Assembly (NCBI GenBank): GCA_017308575.1
Contig: JAFKEQ010000003.1
Location: 1,302,001-1,366,000, forward strand
Direction: 5' to 3'
Origin: Afipia sp.
GTDB taxonomy: Bacteria > Pseudomonadota > Alphaproteobacteria > Rhizobiales > Xanthobacteraceae
DNA length: 64,000 nucleotides
Of the stretch, positions 1-9,213 are shown piece by piece; the first letter of the stretch is position 1; each line of letters starts with the position of its first letter. Below the pieces are notes generated by a model. It was not told the DNA's origin and made no database searches. It saw only the letters and a list, made by a program, of their open reading frames with translations. Both the position numbers and the translations under genes were made by a program.

Positions 1-2
1 GT

Positions 3-239
3 CTGTTGCTGGTGGACGTCGCGAGCCTGGCGTTCTGTGCCTTCTTCTGCTGGAAGTCATGGACGCTCATGCACGAAGCCTGGGTGGATGGGCAGGTGTC
101 CAATTCGATGTGGAGTCCGCCGCTCGCCATTCCCTATGGCTTGATGGCGGCCGGCATGACGCTGCTCTGTGTCCAGATCCTGCTTCAAATTCTGACGTCT
201 TTCGGCAAGTCTTCTCGCGACAAGGCCTCACGTTCATGA
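3..239 (+). CDS. TRAP transporter small permease (DctQ-type), 3' part
   Basis: This is the C-terminal 78 residues of a membrane protein whose start lies before the window. Two hydrophobic segments are visible, and the end is hydrophilic (SSRDKASRS). TRAP small permeases have four membrane helices and pair with the large DctM subunit to import organic acids using a sodium or proton gradient. The assignment rests mainly on the next gene: the stop overlaps the DctM start as ATGA, the usual dctQ-dctM translational coupling. The substrate cannot be read from this fragment. Confidence 0.75.
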   Translation: MLLVDVASLAFCAFFCWKSWTLMHEAWVDGQVSNSMWSPPLAIPYGLMAAGMTLLCVQILLQILTSFGKSSRDKASRS

Positions 240-1594
240 CCGTTCTGGGTATTGGCATCAGCTATGGGCTCGCCACCCTGGTTGCGATGTTTTCCGGCAT
301 GCCGATCGCGTTCGCGCTGGGCGCCGTCGCTGTCGTCTTCATGGCGATCTACATGCCGTCCGCCTCGCTCGATACGGTGACGCAGAACGTCTACGAGGAA
401 ATGGCATCGATCACCCTGCTCTCGATTCCGCTGTTCATCCTCAAGGGCGCAGCGATCGGCAAATCCCGCGCGGGACAGGATCTCTATTCGGCGCTGCATG
501 CGTGGCTGCACAAGGTGCCCGGCGGGCTCGGCGTCGCCAACGTGTTCGCCTGCGCGCTGTTTGCCGCGATGGCGGGCTCGTCGCCCGCAACCTGTTCGGC
601 CATCGGCTCGGCGGGCATTCCCGAAATGCGCAAGCGCGGCTATTCCGGCGGCTTCGCCGCGGGCATCATCGCCGCGGGCGGTACGCTCGGCATCCTGCTG
701 CCGCCATCGATCACCATGATCCTGTTCGCGGTCGCCGCCGAGAAATCGCTGGGACGCCTGTTTCTCGCGGGCATCGGTCCCGGCCTTTTGCTGGTCACGC
801 TGTTCGGCCTCTATGCGGTGGTTCGCTTCCGCAAGGAATACGCCGCCGCCAAGGTGGCCTACGAGGCAACCGGCAAGGACTCGCCCATTCTGGCGCACGA
901 CGAATTCACCATGGCGGAGCGCTTCAGCGCGCTGCCGCGCGTGCTGCCGTTCATCATCCTGCTGACCGGCGTGATGATCGCGCTGTACGGCGGCTATGCC
1001 ACGCCATCGGAAACGGCGGGCCTCGGCGGCCTGCTGGCATTGCTCTTGATCGCGCTGATCTACGGCGTCTGGAAACCGGGCGATCTGTCGCCGATCCTGA
1101 CGTCGACCATCAAGGAATCCACCATGCTGATGATGATCATCGGCATGTCGCTGCTTTATTCCTACGTCATGAGCTATCTGACGATCTCGCAGTCGGCGGC
1201 CAACGCCATTGTCGCGATGCAGTTGCCGAAGTGGGAACTGCTGGCGGCGATCCTTGGCATGGTGATCGTGCTCGGCTTCTTCCTGCCGCCGGTGTCCATC
1301 ATCCTGATGACCGCGCCGATCATCCTGCCGCCGCTGCGCGCAGCAGGATTCGATATCATCTGGTTCGGCGTGGTGATGACCATCGTGATGGAGATGGGGC
1401 TGATTCACCCGCCGGTCGGGCTGAACATCTTCGTCATCCGCAACGTCGCACCCGACATCCCGCTCTCGGAGGTGATCTGGGGCACGCTGCCCTTCGTGCT
1501 GCTGATGGGCTTGGCCGTGCTGCTGATGTGCTTCTTCCCCGGCATCTCGACCTGGTTGCCGGATCTGGTGATGGGGCCGGAGTCGATCAGGTAA
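236..1594 (+). CDS. dctM: TRAP transporter large permease, DctM family
   Basis: This 452-residue integral membrane protein has about a dozen hydrophobic segments, the length and pattern of TRAP large permeases (usually 425-450 residues). Typical family stretches are [14 protein letters not shown] near residue 115, [11 protein letters not shown] near 155, and a C-terminal stretch of the PPVGLN type. It should form the transport channel for a dicarboxylate, 2-oxoacid or similar organic acid delivered by a periplasmic DctP protein, which is not in the window. The ATG at 236 is chosen because it overlaps the preceding dctQ stop as ATGA; an upstream ATG in frame would overlap dctQ deeply. It converges on the leucine catabolic operon, which hints at, but does not prove, a related substrate. 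Confidence 0.93.
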   Translation: MTVLGIGISYGLATLVAMFSGMPIAFALGAVAVVFMAIYMPSASLDTVTQNVYEEMASITLLSIPLFILKGAAIGKSRAGQDLYSALHAWLHKVPGGLGVANVFACALFAAMAGSSPATCSAIGSAGIPEMRKRGYSGGFAAGIIAAGGTLGILLPPSITMILFAVAAEKSLGRLFLAGIGPGLLLVTLFGLYAVVRFRKEYAAAKVAYEATGKDSPILAHDEFTMAERFSALPRVLPFIILLTGVMIALYGGYATPSETAGLGGLLALLLIALIYGVWKPGDLSPILTSTIKESTMLMMIIGMSLLYSYVMSYLTISQSAANAIVAMQLPKWELLAAILGMVIVLGFFLPPVSIILMTAPIILPPLRAAGFDIIWFGVVMTIVMEMGLIHPPVGLNIFVIRNVAPDIPLSEVIWGTLPFVLLMGLAVLLMCFFPGISTWLPDLVMGPESIR

Positions 1595-1601
1595 AAGACC
1601 G

Positions 1602-1684
1602 CGTCATTGCGAGGAGCACTTGCGACGAAGCAATCCATCTTTTTAATTCAAGGAATGGATTGCTTCGCTTCGCTCGCAATGACG
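1602..1684. repeat. REP-like palindromic repeat, copy 1
   Basis: The element is an imperfect inverted repeat. Outer arms CGTCATTGCGAG (1602-1613) and CTCGCAATGACG (1673-1684) flank inner arms GAAGCAATCCAT and ATGGATTGCTTC. Related copies lie at 30615-30693 and 41340-41422. It sits between converging dctM and the HMG-CoA lyase gene and could fold as a long hairpin that ends both transcripts. This looks like a dispersed, non-autonomous palindrome of the kind common in Bradyrhizobium relatives. Confidence 0.9.
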
Positions 1685-1709
1685 GCTGAGCGCCACGAGT
1701 TCGAAAAAG

Positions 1710-2609
1710 CTATTTCTTCTTCGCGTTCAACGCCGATGCCACGCGGCTGACCGGCTTCTTGCTGAGGAGGTCCGCGATGCCGTTGGTGGCGGCAACCAGC
1801 CTCTCGATGTCCACGCCGGTTTTCACGCCCATGCCTTCCAGCATGTAGACGACATCCTCGGTCGCGACGTTGCCCGTCGCGCCCGGCGCATAGGGACAGC
1901 CGCCGAGGCCGCCCGCGGCGGAATCGATCACCCGCGCGCCCTCTTCCAGACCGGCATAGAGATTGGCGAGCGCCTGCCCGTAGGTGTCGTGGAAGTGCAT
2001 GGCGAGATGCTGCATCGGCACCTCAGTCCCCGCTGCACGCAGCAAGGCACGCGCCTTTGCCGGGGTGCCGACGCCGATGGTATCGCCGAGCGAGACCTCA
2101 TAGCAGCCGAGATTCCAAAGCTTCTTCGTCACATCCACGACGGCGGACGGCTTCACCTCGCCGTCATAGGGACAGCCGAGCACACACGAGACATAGCCGC
2201 GCACCTTGATCCCGTCCGCCTTCGCGCGCTCGATCACCGGCATGAAGCGCTGGATAGATTCCGCGACGGTGCAGTTGATATTGGCTTTCGAGAACCCCTC
2301 CGACGCGGAGGCGAACACCGCGATCACCTTCGCGCCTGCGGCTTTGGCGGCTTCGTAGCCCTTCTCGTTCGGCACGAGGACGTGAAACTCAAAGCCCGGA
2401 TGATGATCGACCGCGCGCAGTACCTGATCGGAGTTGACCATCTGCGGGATGGCCTTCGGCGACACGAAGCTGCCGACCTCAATGGTGTGCAGACCCGCCT
2501 TGACCAAGTTTTCAATGAACGCGATCCGCGCCTCGGCGCTGACCGGTGTTTTCTCGTTCTGCAACCCGTCGCGCGGACCGACTTCGACAATGCGGACCTG
2601 ATCGCTCAT
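1710..2609 (-). CDS. mvaB: Hydroxymethylglutaryl-CoA lyase
   Basis: It cleaves 3-hydroxy-3-methylglutaryl-CoA to acetyl-CoA and acetoacetate, the last step of leucine and isovalerate breakdown. The 299-residue length is typical. The TIM-barrel family opening VEVGPRDGLQNEK is at residues 9-21. A metal-binding HFHDTYG stretch lies near residue 205, and the glycine-rich catalytic-cysteine loop GGCPYAPGATGNVATED near 235-250 matches the HMG-CoA lyase signature. It is the last gene of a minus-strand operon of four, 18 bases after the carboxylase alpha gene. In Pseudomonas the same function is called liuE. The call is firm because both sequence and neighbours agree. Confidence 0.95.
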   Translation of the reverse strand: MSDQVRIVEVGPRDGLQNEKTPVSAEARIAFIENLVKAGLHTIEVGSFVSPKAIPQMVNSDQVLRAVDHHPGFEFHVLVPNEKGYEAAKAAGAKVIAVFASASEGFSKANINCTVAESIQRFMPVIERAKADGIKVRGYVSCVLGCPYDGEVKPSAVVDVTKKLWNLGCYEVSLGDTIGVGTPAKARALLRAAGTEVPMQHLAMHFHDTYGQALANLYAGLEEGARVIDSAAGGLGGCPYAPGATGNVATEDVVYMLEGMGVKTGVDIERLVAATNGIADLLSKKPVSRVASALNAKKK

Positions 2610-2627
2610 GATTTAAGCCTTTAAACT

Positions 2628-4637
2628 TTAACCCTTGGGCTCGATCTCGGCGAGTTCGACGCCTTCCGCGACGATGTCGCCGACCTTGCACTTGAGCTGC
2701 TTGACCGTGCCCGCAAACGGCGCGCGCAGCGTCTGCTCCATCTTCATCACTTCCAGCGTCAGGATCGCGGCGCCCTTCTCGACGGCCGCGCCTTCCTCGA
2801 CCAGCAGCGCCACGACGGTGCCCGGCAGCGGCGCGACGACGCGGTCCGCACCCGCCTGCTCCTCGTCCTCGGTGCCGAACGGATCGACCCAGTGGACTTC
2901 AAACCGACCGTTGCGGGTGCGGACATAGACCTCGTGACCATCGAGCAGACCGGCGACATGGTGCCGGACACCGTCCAGCACAAGGTCGAGACCGCCGCGT
3001 GCGGAGGCCGAGCTTGCGAACGAGAGTTCGCGCCCGTCGATCGCCAGAACAGACGACCCGCTGCCATAGCGCAGCGCCACCCTGCGCTCGCCCTCCGCCT
3101 GCCTGAACACGAAGTTGCGCTGGCGCATGCCGACGGCGGTCCAGCCCGAAGCACGCCACGGTGAATGCGCATCGCGGCCCGCGGCAATCTTTTCACTTTG
3201 CAAAATCGCGCCAACCGCCGCGCCGAGTTCAAGCTCGGTCAGCGCAGTTTCCGCAGGCGTCAGCTTCGCCAGTTCGCGCTCGATGAAGCTCGTATCGATC
3301 CTGTTGGCGCGCACATCCGGATGCGTGATCAGCGCCGACAGGAACGGAATGTTGGTGATGACACCGCGGACGTCGGTTTCTTCGAGGCCGCGGTTGAGCC
3401 GCGAGATCGCGAGATCGCGCGTCGGCGCCCAGGCGATCACCTTGGCCAGCATGGCGTCATAGTTCGGGGAGACGGTCTTGCCCTCAGTGTAACCCGCATC
3501 GATGCGCAGACCGTCCACTTTGTCCGGCGTCTGCCAGGTGCGGATGCGGCCTACGGAGGGCATGAAGTTCTTGTTCGGATTCTCGGCGTAGACACGCGCC
3601 TCGATGGCATGGCCGTTGAGCGTGATCTGGTCCTGCGTCAGCGGCAGCTTCTCGCCGAATGCGACGCGCAGTTGCAGTTCGACCAGATCGACGCCGGTGA
3701 TGAGTTCGGTCACCGGATGCTCGACCTGCAGGCGTGTGTTCATTTCGATGAAGAACGTCTCCTTGCCGTCGGAGACAAATTCGATGGTGCCCGCGCCGAC
3801 ATAGTTCACCGCGCCCGCCGCCTTGCGCGCGGCGGCGCAAACAGCCTCGCGCTGCGCGGCATTGAGCGTCGGCGATGGCGCTTCCTCGATCACCTTCTGG
3901 TGGCGACGCTGCAGGGTGCATTCGCGCTCGAGCAGCGAGATCAGGTTGCCATGGCTGTCGCCGATGATCTGCACCTCGATATGGCGCGGGTTCAGAACGA
4001 ACTTCTCGATCAGCATGCGGTCGTCGCCGAACGCTGCCAGTGCCTCGCGCTTGGCGCTGACGATCGCGGCCGACAGTTCATCCGCGCTGTTGACCACGCG
4101 CATGCCGCGCCCGCCGCCGCCGGCGGAAGCCTTGGCGAGAACCGGATAACCGATCTTCGCCGCGGCATCGGCCAGCGTTTTCTCGTCCTGCGCCTCGCCG
4201 TGATAACCAGGCACCAGCGGCACGCCGGCCTTTTCCATCAGCGCCTTGGAGCCCGACTTCGAGCCCATCGCCTCCATCATCTCCGCGGTCGGGCCGACAA
4301 AGACGATGCCCTCCGCGGCGCAGCGGCGCGCGAAGTCGGCATTCTCCGACAGAAAGCCGTAACCCGGATGGACCGCTTCCGCGCCGGTCTTCTTCGCCGC
4401 CTCGATGATGCGGTCGATATTGAGATAGCTGTCGCGCGCCCGCGCGGGGCCGAGCAGCACGGCATCATCCGCCAGCGCCACATGCACGGCGTCGGCGTCT
4501 GCTTCGGAATAGACCGCGACGGTGCGCAGGCCCATGGCGCGCGCGGTTCGGATCACGCGGCAGGCGATCTCGCCACGGTTGGCGATCAGCAAAGTGTTGA
4601 AGCGGCGACACAGCGCGGCGGGAGTCTTGGCGGTCAT
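2628..4637 (-). CDS. liuD: Methylcrotonyl-CoA carboxylase, biotin-containing alpha subunit
   Basis: This subunit carboxylates biotin and carries it to the beta subunit, which turns 3-methylcrotonyl-CoA into 3-methylglutaconyl-CoA. It has 669 residues. The biotin carboxylase N-domain starts with LIANRGEIACRV (17-28). The ATP-grasp glycine loop KASAGGGGRGMR is at 169-180, and EMNTRLQVEHPVTE lies near 295. A C-terminal biotinyl domain has EVMKMEQ with the biotinylated lysine at 632. The start MTAKTPAALC is preferred: the open frame runs 28 codons further upstream, but that stretch overlaps the preceding hydratase gene, which ends 4 bases before this ATG. Acetyl- or propionyl-CoA carboxylase subunits look similar; the operon decides for methylcrotonyl-CoA. 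Confidence 0.93.
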   Translation of the reverse strand: MTAKTPAALCRRFNTLLIANRGEIACRVIRTARAMGLRTVAVYSEADADAVHVALADDAVLLGPARARDSYLNIDRIIEAAKKTGAEAVHPGYGFLSENADFARRCAAEGIVFVGPTAEMMEAMGSKSGSKALMEKAGVPLVPGYHGEAQDEKTLADAAAKIGYPVLAKASAGGGGRGMRVVNSADELSAAIVSAKREALAAFGDDRMLIEKFVLNPRHIEVQIIGDSHGNLISLLERECTLQRRHQKVIEEAPSPTLNAAQREAVCAAARKAAGAVNYVGAGTIEFVSDGKETFFIEMNTRLQVEHPVTELITGVDLVELQLRVAFGEKLPLTQDQITLNGHAIEARVYAENPNKNFMPSVGRIRTWQTPDKVDGLRIDAGYTEGKTVSPNYDAMLAKVIAWAPTRDLAISRLNRGLEETDVRGVITNIPFLSALITHPDVRANRIDTSFIERELAKLTPAETALTELELGAAVGAILQSEKIAAGRDAHSPWRASGWTAVGMRQRNFVFRQAEGERRVALRYGSGSSVLAIDGRELSFASSASARGGLDLVLDGVRHHVAGLLDGHEVYVRTRNGRFEVHWVDPFGTEDEEQAGADRVVAPLPGTVVALLVEEGAAVEKGAAILTLEVMKMEQTLRAPFAGTVKQLKCKVGDIVAEGVELAEIEPKG

Positions 4638-4641
4638 CGGA

Positions 4642-5421
4642 TCAACTCCACGACGGTTTGCGCTTTTCGAGAAACGCCGTGAGGCCTTCGCGCGCTTCGG
4701 GCATGGCGCGCACATCGGCAATGAGTTGCGCGGTCTCGGTCATCAGGGTTTCATCGATCGGGCGGCCGACGATATCGCCCGCAAGCTTCTTGGCGATGCT
4801 GCGCGCGCCGGGCGCAGCGGACTTCAACTGCTTGAGCATCTTGGCGATGCGCTCGTCCAGCGCGTCGGCCGCAACGACTTCATGCAGCAGGCCGATGCGG
4901 CGGGCCTCGTCCGCATTGAAGACTTCAGCGGTCTGAAAATAGCGCCGCGCGGTGCGCTCGCCGATGGCGCGCAGCACATAGGGACTGATCATGCCGGGCA
5001 CGATGCCGAGGCGCGTTTCCGACAGACAGAAGGTGGCGTCCGCCGATCCGATGGCGATATCGCAGGCCGCGACCACGCCGACACCGCCGCCATAGATCGG
5101 GCCCTGCACGCGGGCCACGGTGGTCTGCGGCATCCGGTCGAGGGCCGACAGCATGTGCACCAGCGGCATGGCGTCCGCGATGTTCTCCTCGCGGGTATAT
5201 GTCCCGGCCTCGCGCATCGCGTTGATGTCGGCTCCGGCGCAAAGGCTCTTGCCCTCGCCCGCCAAGACCAGCGTCGCGATGGCGCGATCTGCGGCGATGC
5301 TCTCGAACGCGGCGCGCAACTCCTCGATCAGCGCCCGGTTGAGCGCATTGTTCAATTCGGGACGATTCAAGGTGACGCGCGCCACGTCGTGGTCGCGTTC
5401 GATGCGGACAAGGTTGCTCAT
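4642..5421 (-). CDS. liuC: Enoyl-CoA hydratase, probable methylglutaconyl-CoA hydratase
   Basis: A 259-residue crotonase-family protein. Both oxyanion-hole stretches are visible (SLCAGADI near residue 62 and IYGGGVG near 108), followed by SETRLGIVPG, which carries one of the two crotonase glutamates. Placed between the two methylcrotonyl-CoA carboxylase genes, it most likely hydrates 3-methylglutaconyl-CoA to HMG-CoA. ATG 5421 is chosen because it opens the conserved MSNLVRIERD start and leaves a 13-base gap to the upstream gene; an open extension of 37 residues is rich in Arg, Cys and Ser and looks non-coding. Crotonases have varied substrates, so the specific reaction is inferred from context. 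Confidence 0.9.
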   Translation of the reverse strand: MSNLVRIERDHDVARVTLNRPELNNALNRALIEELRAAFESIAADRAIATLVLAGEGKSLCAGADINAMREAGTYTREENIADAMPLVHMLSALDRMPQTTVARVQGPIYGGGVGVVAACDIAIGSADATFCLSETRLGIVPGMISPYVLRAIGERTARRYFQTAEVFNADEARRIGLLHEVVAADALDERIAKMLKQLKSAAPGARSIAKKLAGDIVGRPIDETLMTETAQLIADVRAMPEAREGLTAFLEKRKPSWS

Positions 5422-5434
5422 GGCCTGCTCCGCA

Positions 5435-7039
5435 TCACATTCTGAACACGCCGAATTTCGGCGGCTCGAGCGGAGAATTGGCGGCGGCCGACAATCCGAG
5501 GCCGAGCACAAGGCGCGTGTCGGCGGGATCAATCACGCCGTCGTCCCACAGCCGCGCCGTGGCGTAATACGGATGGCCCTGCGTTTCGTACTGTTCGCGG
5601 ATCGGGCTGCGGAACGCGTCCTCTTCCTGCGCCGACCATGTGCCGCCCTTGGCCTCGATGTTGTCGCGGCGCAAGGTGCTCAGCACCGTCGCGGCCTGCT
5701 CGCCGCCCATCACCGAGATGCGTGCATTCGGCCACATCCAGAGGAAGCGCGGACTGTAGGCGCGGCCGCACATGCCGTAATTACCCGCACCGTAAGAGCC
5801 GCCAATGACCACAGTGAATTTCGGCACGGATGCGGTGGCAACAGCGGTCACGAGCTTGGCGCCATCGCGCGCGATGCCACCCGCCTCGTATTTCTTGCCG
5901 ACCATGAAGCCGGTGATGTTCTGCAGGAACAGCAGCGGAATGCCGCGCTGGCAGCACAGTTCGATGAAGTGCGCGCCCTTCAGCGAACTTTCGCTAAAGA
6001 GAATGCCGTTGTTGGCGATGATGCCGACCGGATAGCCCCAGATATGCGCGAAGCCGCACACCAGCGTGGTGCCGTAGAGCTTCTTGAATTCCTCGAATTC
6101 CGAGCCGTCGACGATGCGCGCAATGATCTCGCGCACGTCGAAGGGCTTGCGCGCATCTGCGGGCACCACACCGTAAATGTCCTCGCGCTCGAACAGCGGT
6201 TCGCTCGGCTCGCGCAGGCCCGTCGCGGATGACGTCGCGGGATTGAGGTTGCCGACGATACGGCGCGCGATGCCGATGGCATGCGCATCGTTCTGCGCAT
6301 AGTGATCGGTGACGCCGGACTGGCGGCTGTGCACGTCCGCGCCGCCGAGTTCTTCGGCAGTGACGACCTCGCCGGTCGCGGCCTTCACCAGCGGCGGACC
6401 GCCGAGGAAGATGGTTCCCTGATTGCGCACGATGATGCTCTCGTCGGACATCGCGGGCACATACGCGCCGCCGGCGGTGCACGATCCCATCACGATGGCG
6501 ATCTGCGGAATGCGTTCCGCCGACATGTTGGCCTGATTGTAGAAGATGCGGCCGAAGTGCTTTTCGTCGGGAAAGATTTCGTCCTGCTGCGGCAGGAACG
6601 CGCCGCCGGAATCCACCATGTAGATGCACGGCAGATTGTTCTGGCGCGCGATATCCTGCGCGCGCAGATGTTTCTTCACCGTCATCGGATAATAGGTGCC
6701 GCCGCTGATGGTCGCATCGTTGGCGACGATCACGCATTCGCGGCCCGCGACACGGCCAATACCGGTGACGATGCTGGCGGAATGCACCGCGCCGCCGTAG
6801 AGGCCATACGCCGCCATCGGCGAGAATTCCAGAAACGCGGTACCGGGATCGATCAGCAGATCGACGCGATCGCGCGCGAACATCTTGCCGCGCGCCATAT
6901 GCTTGGCGCGGGAGGCTTCGCCGCCCCCGCCCGCCACCTGCGCGAGCTTGTCCTTGAGGTCCGCGACCAGCCCCCGCATGACATCGGCATTGCGCGTGAA
7001 ATCGGACGATTTGGGATCGAGTCCGGACCGAAGAGCCAT
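5435..7039 (-). CDS. liuB: Methylcrotonyl-CoA carboxylase, carboxyltransferase beta subunit
   Basis: A 534-residue acyl-CoA carboxyltransferase, the usual length for methylcrotonyl-CoA carboxylase beta. It contains the N- and C-terminal carboxyltransferase domains, with [12 protein letters not shown] near residue 145, [16 protein letters not shown] near 185 and the C-terminal [16 protein letters not shown] near 420, all typical of the MCC type. It is the first gene of the operon liuB-liuC-liuD-HMG-CoA lyase. ATG 7039 gives the conserved [11 protein letters not shown] start. Isovaleryl-CoA dehydrogenase, which would make the substrate, is not nearby. Confidence is high from both sequence and operon. 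Confidence 0.95.
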   Translation of the reverse strand: MALRSGLDPKSSDFTRNADVMRGLVADLKDKLAQVAGGGGEASRAKHMARGKMFARDRVDLLIDPGTAFLEFSPMAAYGLYGGAVHSASIVTGIGRVAGRECVIVANDATISGGTYYPMTVKKHLRAQDIARQNNLPCIYMVDSGGAFLPQQDEIFPDEKHFGRIFYNQANMSAERIPQIAIVMGSCTAGGAYVPAMSDESIIVRNQGTIFLGGPPLVKAATGEVVTAEELGGADVHSRQSGVTDHYAQNDAHAIGIARRIVGNLNPATSSATGLREPSEPLFEREDIYGVVPADARKPFDVREIIARIVDGSEFEEFKKLYGTTLVCGFAHIWGYPVGIIANNGILFSESSLKGAHFIELCCQRGIPLLFLQNITGFMVGKKYEAGGIARDGAKLVTAVATASVPKFTVVIGGSYGAGNYGMCGRAYSPRFLWMWPNARISVMGGEQAATVLSTLRRDNIEAKGGTWSAQEEDAFRSPIREQYETQGHPYYATARLWDDGVIDPADTRLVLGLGLSAAANSPLEPPKFGVFRM

Positions 7040-7253
7040 GGTTTCCTGCCGCGTAACAGTTTGATCTTGCTTACTTCCGTCCTTTCCGGACGGCTTCGAC
7101 CCGCAAGGTGTCACTGCTTGGCGGCGGAATGCAACCACAACTTTCGCGGAGAAACGTGCAGCGGGTCAGGCCTCTGAATAGGCCAAAGCGCACATTGGAA
7201 ATGTCATGTCCCCGACATTTCCGGCCGCAATTCCACGTGGGACAATACCGGGG

Positions 7254-7559
7254 TCAGTGGGTCCAGGGCTCGGGCCGGCGGAACGCGAAGTTGTCCGCAT
7301 AGGCCTTCACGCGCGGCTGCAATTCCTTCGGCTCCAGCACCTGGTAGGGAATGCCTTCCCGCTCGCAATAGGCGACGGCGTCTTCCTTGGTGTGGAAATG
7401 CAGCGTCAGCTGCTGCTTCATGTCGCCCGACGAGGTCCAGCCCATCAGCGGCTCGACCACGCGCGGCTGCTCCGGCTCATAGTCCAGTTGCCAGGCCTTG
7501 GTCTTCGCGGCGCCGGATTGCATCGCATTTTTAGCAGGCTTGAAAATTCGTGCCGTCAT
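7254..7559 (-). CDS. Complex I accessory subunit, NDUFS4-like (ETC complex I subunit)
   Basis: A 101-residue protein of the family shared with the mitochondrial 18-kDa complex I subunit NDUFS4. It starts MTARIFKPAKNAMQSG, which is characteristic of alphaproteobacterial members, followed by a W-rich middle (PLMGWTSSGDMKQQ) and the stretch YCEREGIPYQV. In alphaproteobacteria this supernumerary subunit is usually encoded apart from the nuo operon, as here. It should sit on the peripheral arm of NADH:ubiquinone oxidoreductase. A longer in-frame start at 7643 exists, but the conserved opening favours 7559. The 214 bases between it and the leucine operon hold only that operon's upstream region, in which I recognise no specific site. 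Confidence 0.9.
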   Translation of the reverse strand: MTARIFKPAKNAMQSGAAKTKAWQLDYEPEQPRVVEPLMGWTSSGDMKQQLTLHFHTKEDAVAYCEREGIPYQVLEPKELQPRVKAYADNFAFRRPEPWTH

Positions 7560-7688
7560 GGAGGTCAACCAGTCCTGAACCCGTTGATGCGGCCCAAACC
7601 GCGTCGATAAAATGCGTGTGATTCTAGCCTCTGCCACGATCAAGTTCGGGCGCGCCGTTCCTGATTAGAGACTTTGCACATCGGTTTC

Positions 7689-7697
7689 TGGTATAGT
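7689..7697 (+). promoter_or_regulatory. Possible extended -10 promoter for opgC
   Basis: TGGTATAGT is a good extended -10 box (TGn followed by TATAGT at 7692-7697), about 90 bases before the opgC start. No convincing -35 box is seen, as is common for extended -10 promoters. This is a candidate only. Confidence 0.35.
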
Positions 7698-7788
7698 GCG
7701 TTGGAAACGCGGTGACAATGTCCGGAAACGCCCGTTTGACCCGGCGTCAGGGTCGTTTTTCATCGGCCAGCATTGCGAAACGGTATTC

Positions 7789-8961
7789 ATGGAAATCCAG
7801 GCAACACTTCCCGAACGAGGCCGCGACCTCCGGCTCGATTTTTTCCGTGGTATCGCGAACTGGTGGATCTTTCTCGATCACATTCCCAACAACGTCATCA
7901 ACTGGGCGACGCCCCGAAATTACGGGTTCAGCGACGCGGCGGACCTGTTCGTCTTCATATCCGGGTACACGGCCTCCTTCGTCTACGCCAAGATGATGCT
8001 GGACCGCGGGTTCATCGTCGGATCGACCCGGCTGTGGAAGCGCGTCTGGCAGCTCTATGTCGCGCACGTCATTTTGTTCGTGATCTATATCGCGGCCATC
8101 GGCTGGGTCGCGCTGCGCTACGCGGACCCCGACATCATCAACGAGTTCAACGTCGCGGTGGTCGTCGATAATCCGATCCAGACGCTGACGCAGGGCCTTC
8201 TTCTTCGCTTCAAGCCGGTCAATCTCGACGTGCTGCCGCTTTACATCATCCTGATGGGATTCTTCCCGCCGGTGCTGTGGCTGATGCTGCGCAAGCCGGA
8301 CATGGTGATGATTGCCTCGCTGGCGCTGTATTTCACGGCCCGTCAGTTCGGCTGGAATTTCTCGGCCTATCCGGCCGGGTCCTGGTACTTCAACCCGTAC
8401 ACCTGGCAGCTCCTGTTCGTGTTCGGCGCGTGGTTCGCGCTCGGCGGAGCCCTCGAATCACGCTCGGTGATCCGGTCGCGCTGGCTGCTGATCGTGGGCT
8501 CGCTCTATCTGGTCTTCGCGCTGGTCATGACCATGGCGGGGCGTTTCGAAGCTTTCGGCGAACTGTTTCCCAAGTGGCTCTATGACGCCTTCAATCCGAA
8601 CGACAAGACGTTCCTCGCGCCCTATCGCGTCATCCACTTCGTGGTGATCGCGTTCTTCATCACGCGGTTCATTCCGAAGGACTGGAAGCCACTCGAATCG
8701 AAATGGGCCGAACCCGTCATCAAATGCGGCCAGCAGTCGCTGCAGGTGTTCTGCGTCGGCATCTTCCTCTCCTTCGTGGCGCATTTCGTGCTGATGTTGA
8801 GCTGGGGCACGGTCTGGGCGCAGCTCGGCGTGAGCATTATCGGCATCGCGATCCTGACCGCTGTCGCCTATTACGGAAACTGGTCGAAGAAGCAGGACAA
8901 GCCGGCCGCGAAGGCCCCAAAGCCGCCCGCGACCCAAGCATCACCTGCAGCCGGAGATTGA
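7789..8961 (+). CDS. opgC: OpgC family membrane protein
   Basis: A 390-residue polytopic membrane protein. The opening RDLRLDFFRGIANWWIFLDHI and then DLFVFISGYTA match the OpgC family, which transfers succinyl groups from the cytoplasm to osmoregulated periplasmic glucans in Rhodobacter. About ten hydrophobic segments follow, and the C-terminus is a short Lys/Pro/Ala-rich cytoplasmic tail. ATG 7789 gives the conserved start; the frame stays open for 31 more codons upstream, but that stretch looks non-coding. No glucan synthesis genes (opgG, opgH, ndvB) are adjacent, so the modified glucan is unknown. Many rhizobial genomes carry several OpgC paralogues of undefined substrate. Confidence 0.9.
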   Translation: MEIQATLPERGRDLRLDFFRGIANWWIFLDHIPNNVINWATPRNYGFSDAADLFVFISGYTASFVYAKMMLDRGFIVGSTRLWKRVWQLYVAHVILFVIYIAAIGWVALRYADPDIINEFNVAVVVDNPIQTLTQGLLLRFKPVNLDVLPLYIILMGFFPPVLWLMLRKPDMVMIASLALYFTARQFGWNFSAYPAGSWYFNPYTWQLLFVFGAWFALGGALESRSVIRSRWLLIVGSLYLVFALVMTMAGRFEAFGELFPKWLYDAFNPNDKTFLAPYRVIHFVVIAFFITRFIPKDWKPLESKWAEPVIKCGQQSLQVFCVGIFLSFVAHFVLMLSWGTVWAQLGVSIIGIAILTAVAYYGNWSKKQDKPAAKAPKPPATQASPAAGD

Positions 8962-9060
8962 TCCGGTCGAACAAGGCACGCTCCGCTGCGTTTTAAAGTC
9001 CGGTATTGCAGACCTTCTGCCTTGCTGGCTCCGCTCGGAGCGTGTATCTGCAGGGCCTCT

Positions 9061-9137
9061 CGGGGTATAGCGTAGCCTGGTAGCGCGGCGGTTTTGGGTA
9101 CCGCAGGTCGGAGGTTCGAATCCTCCTGCCCCGACCA
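9061..9137 (+). tRNA. tRNA-Pro (anticodon UGG)
   Basis: The cloverleaf can be drawn fully. The acceptor stem pairs CGGGGTA with TGCCCCG, with one G-U pair. The anticodon stem is GCGGT/ACCGC around loop TTTGGGT, giving anticodon UGG. The T arm contains GGTTCGAATCC. The discriminator is A, and CCA is encoded in the genome at 9135-9137. It is a single gene with no neighbouring tRNA. Confidence 0.98.
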
Positions 9138-9213
9138 ACCATTTGAAAAATTTAGCATTTCAAGCCCCGGCACCTCGTCGGGCGGCCTCACGCTGTCGAA
9201 CGCGGAATCGCCC

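Noticed and set aside
7040..7253. Operator for a LiuR-type regulator before the leucine operon
   Set aside because: I found no convincing inverted repeat beyond a short CCGTCC/GGACGG hairpin, so no site is claimed.
8871..9191. Minus-strand ORF of 106 codons covering tRNA-Pro (GQEDSNLRPAVPKTAALPGYA)
   Set aside because: This string is the well-known false protein produced by translating the antisense of a tRNA-Pro gene; nothing else supports coding.
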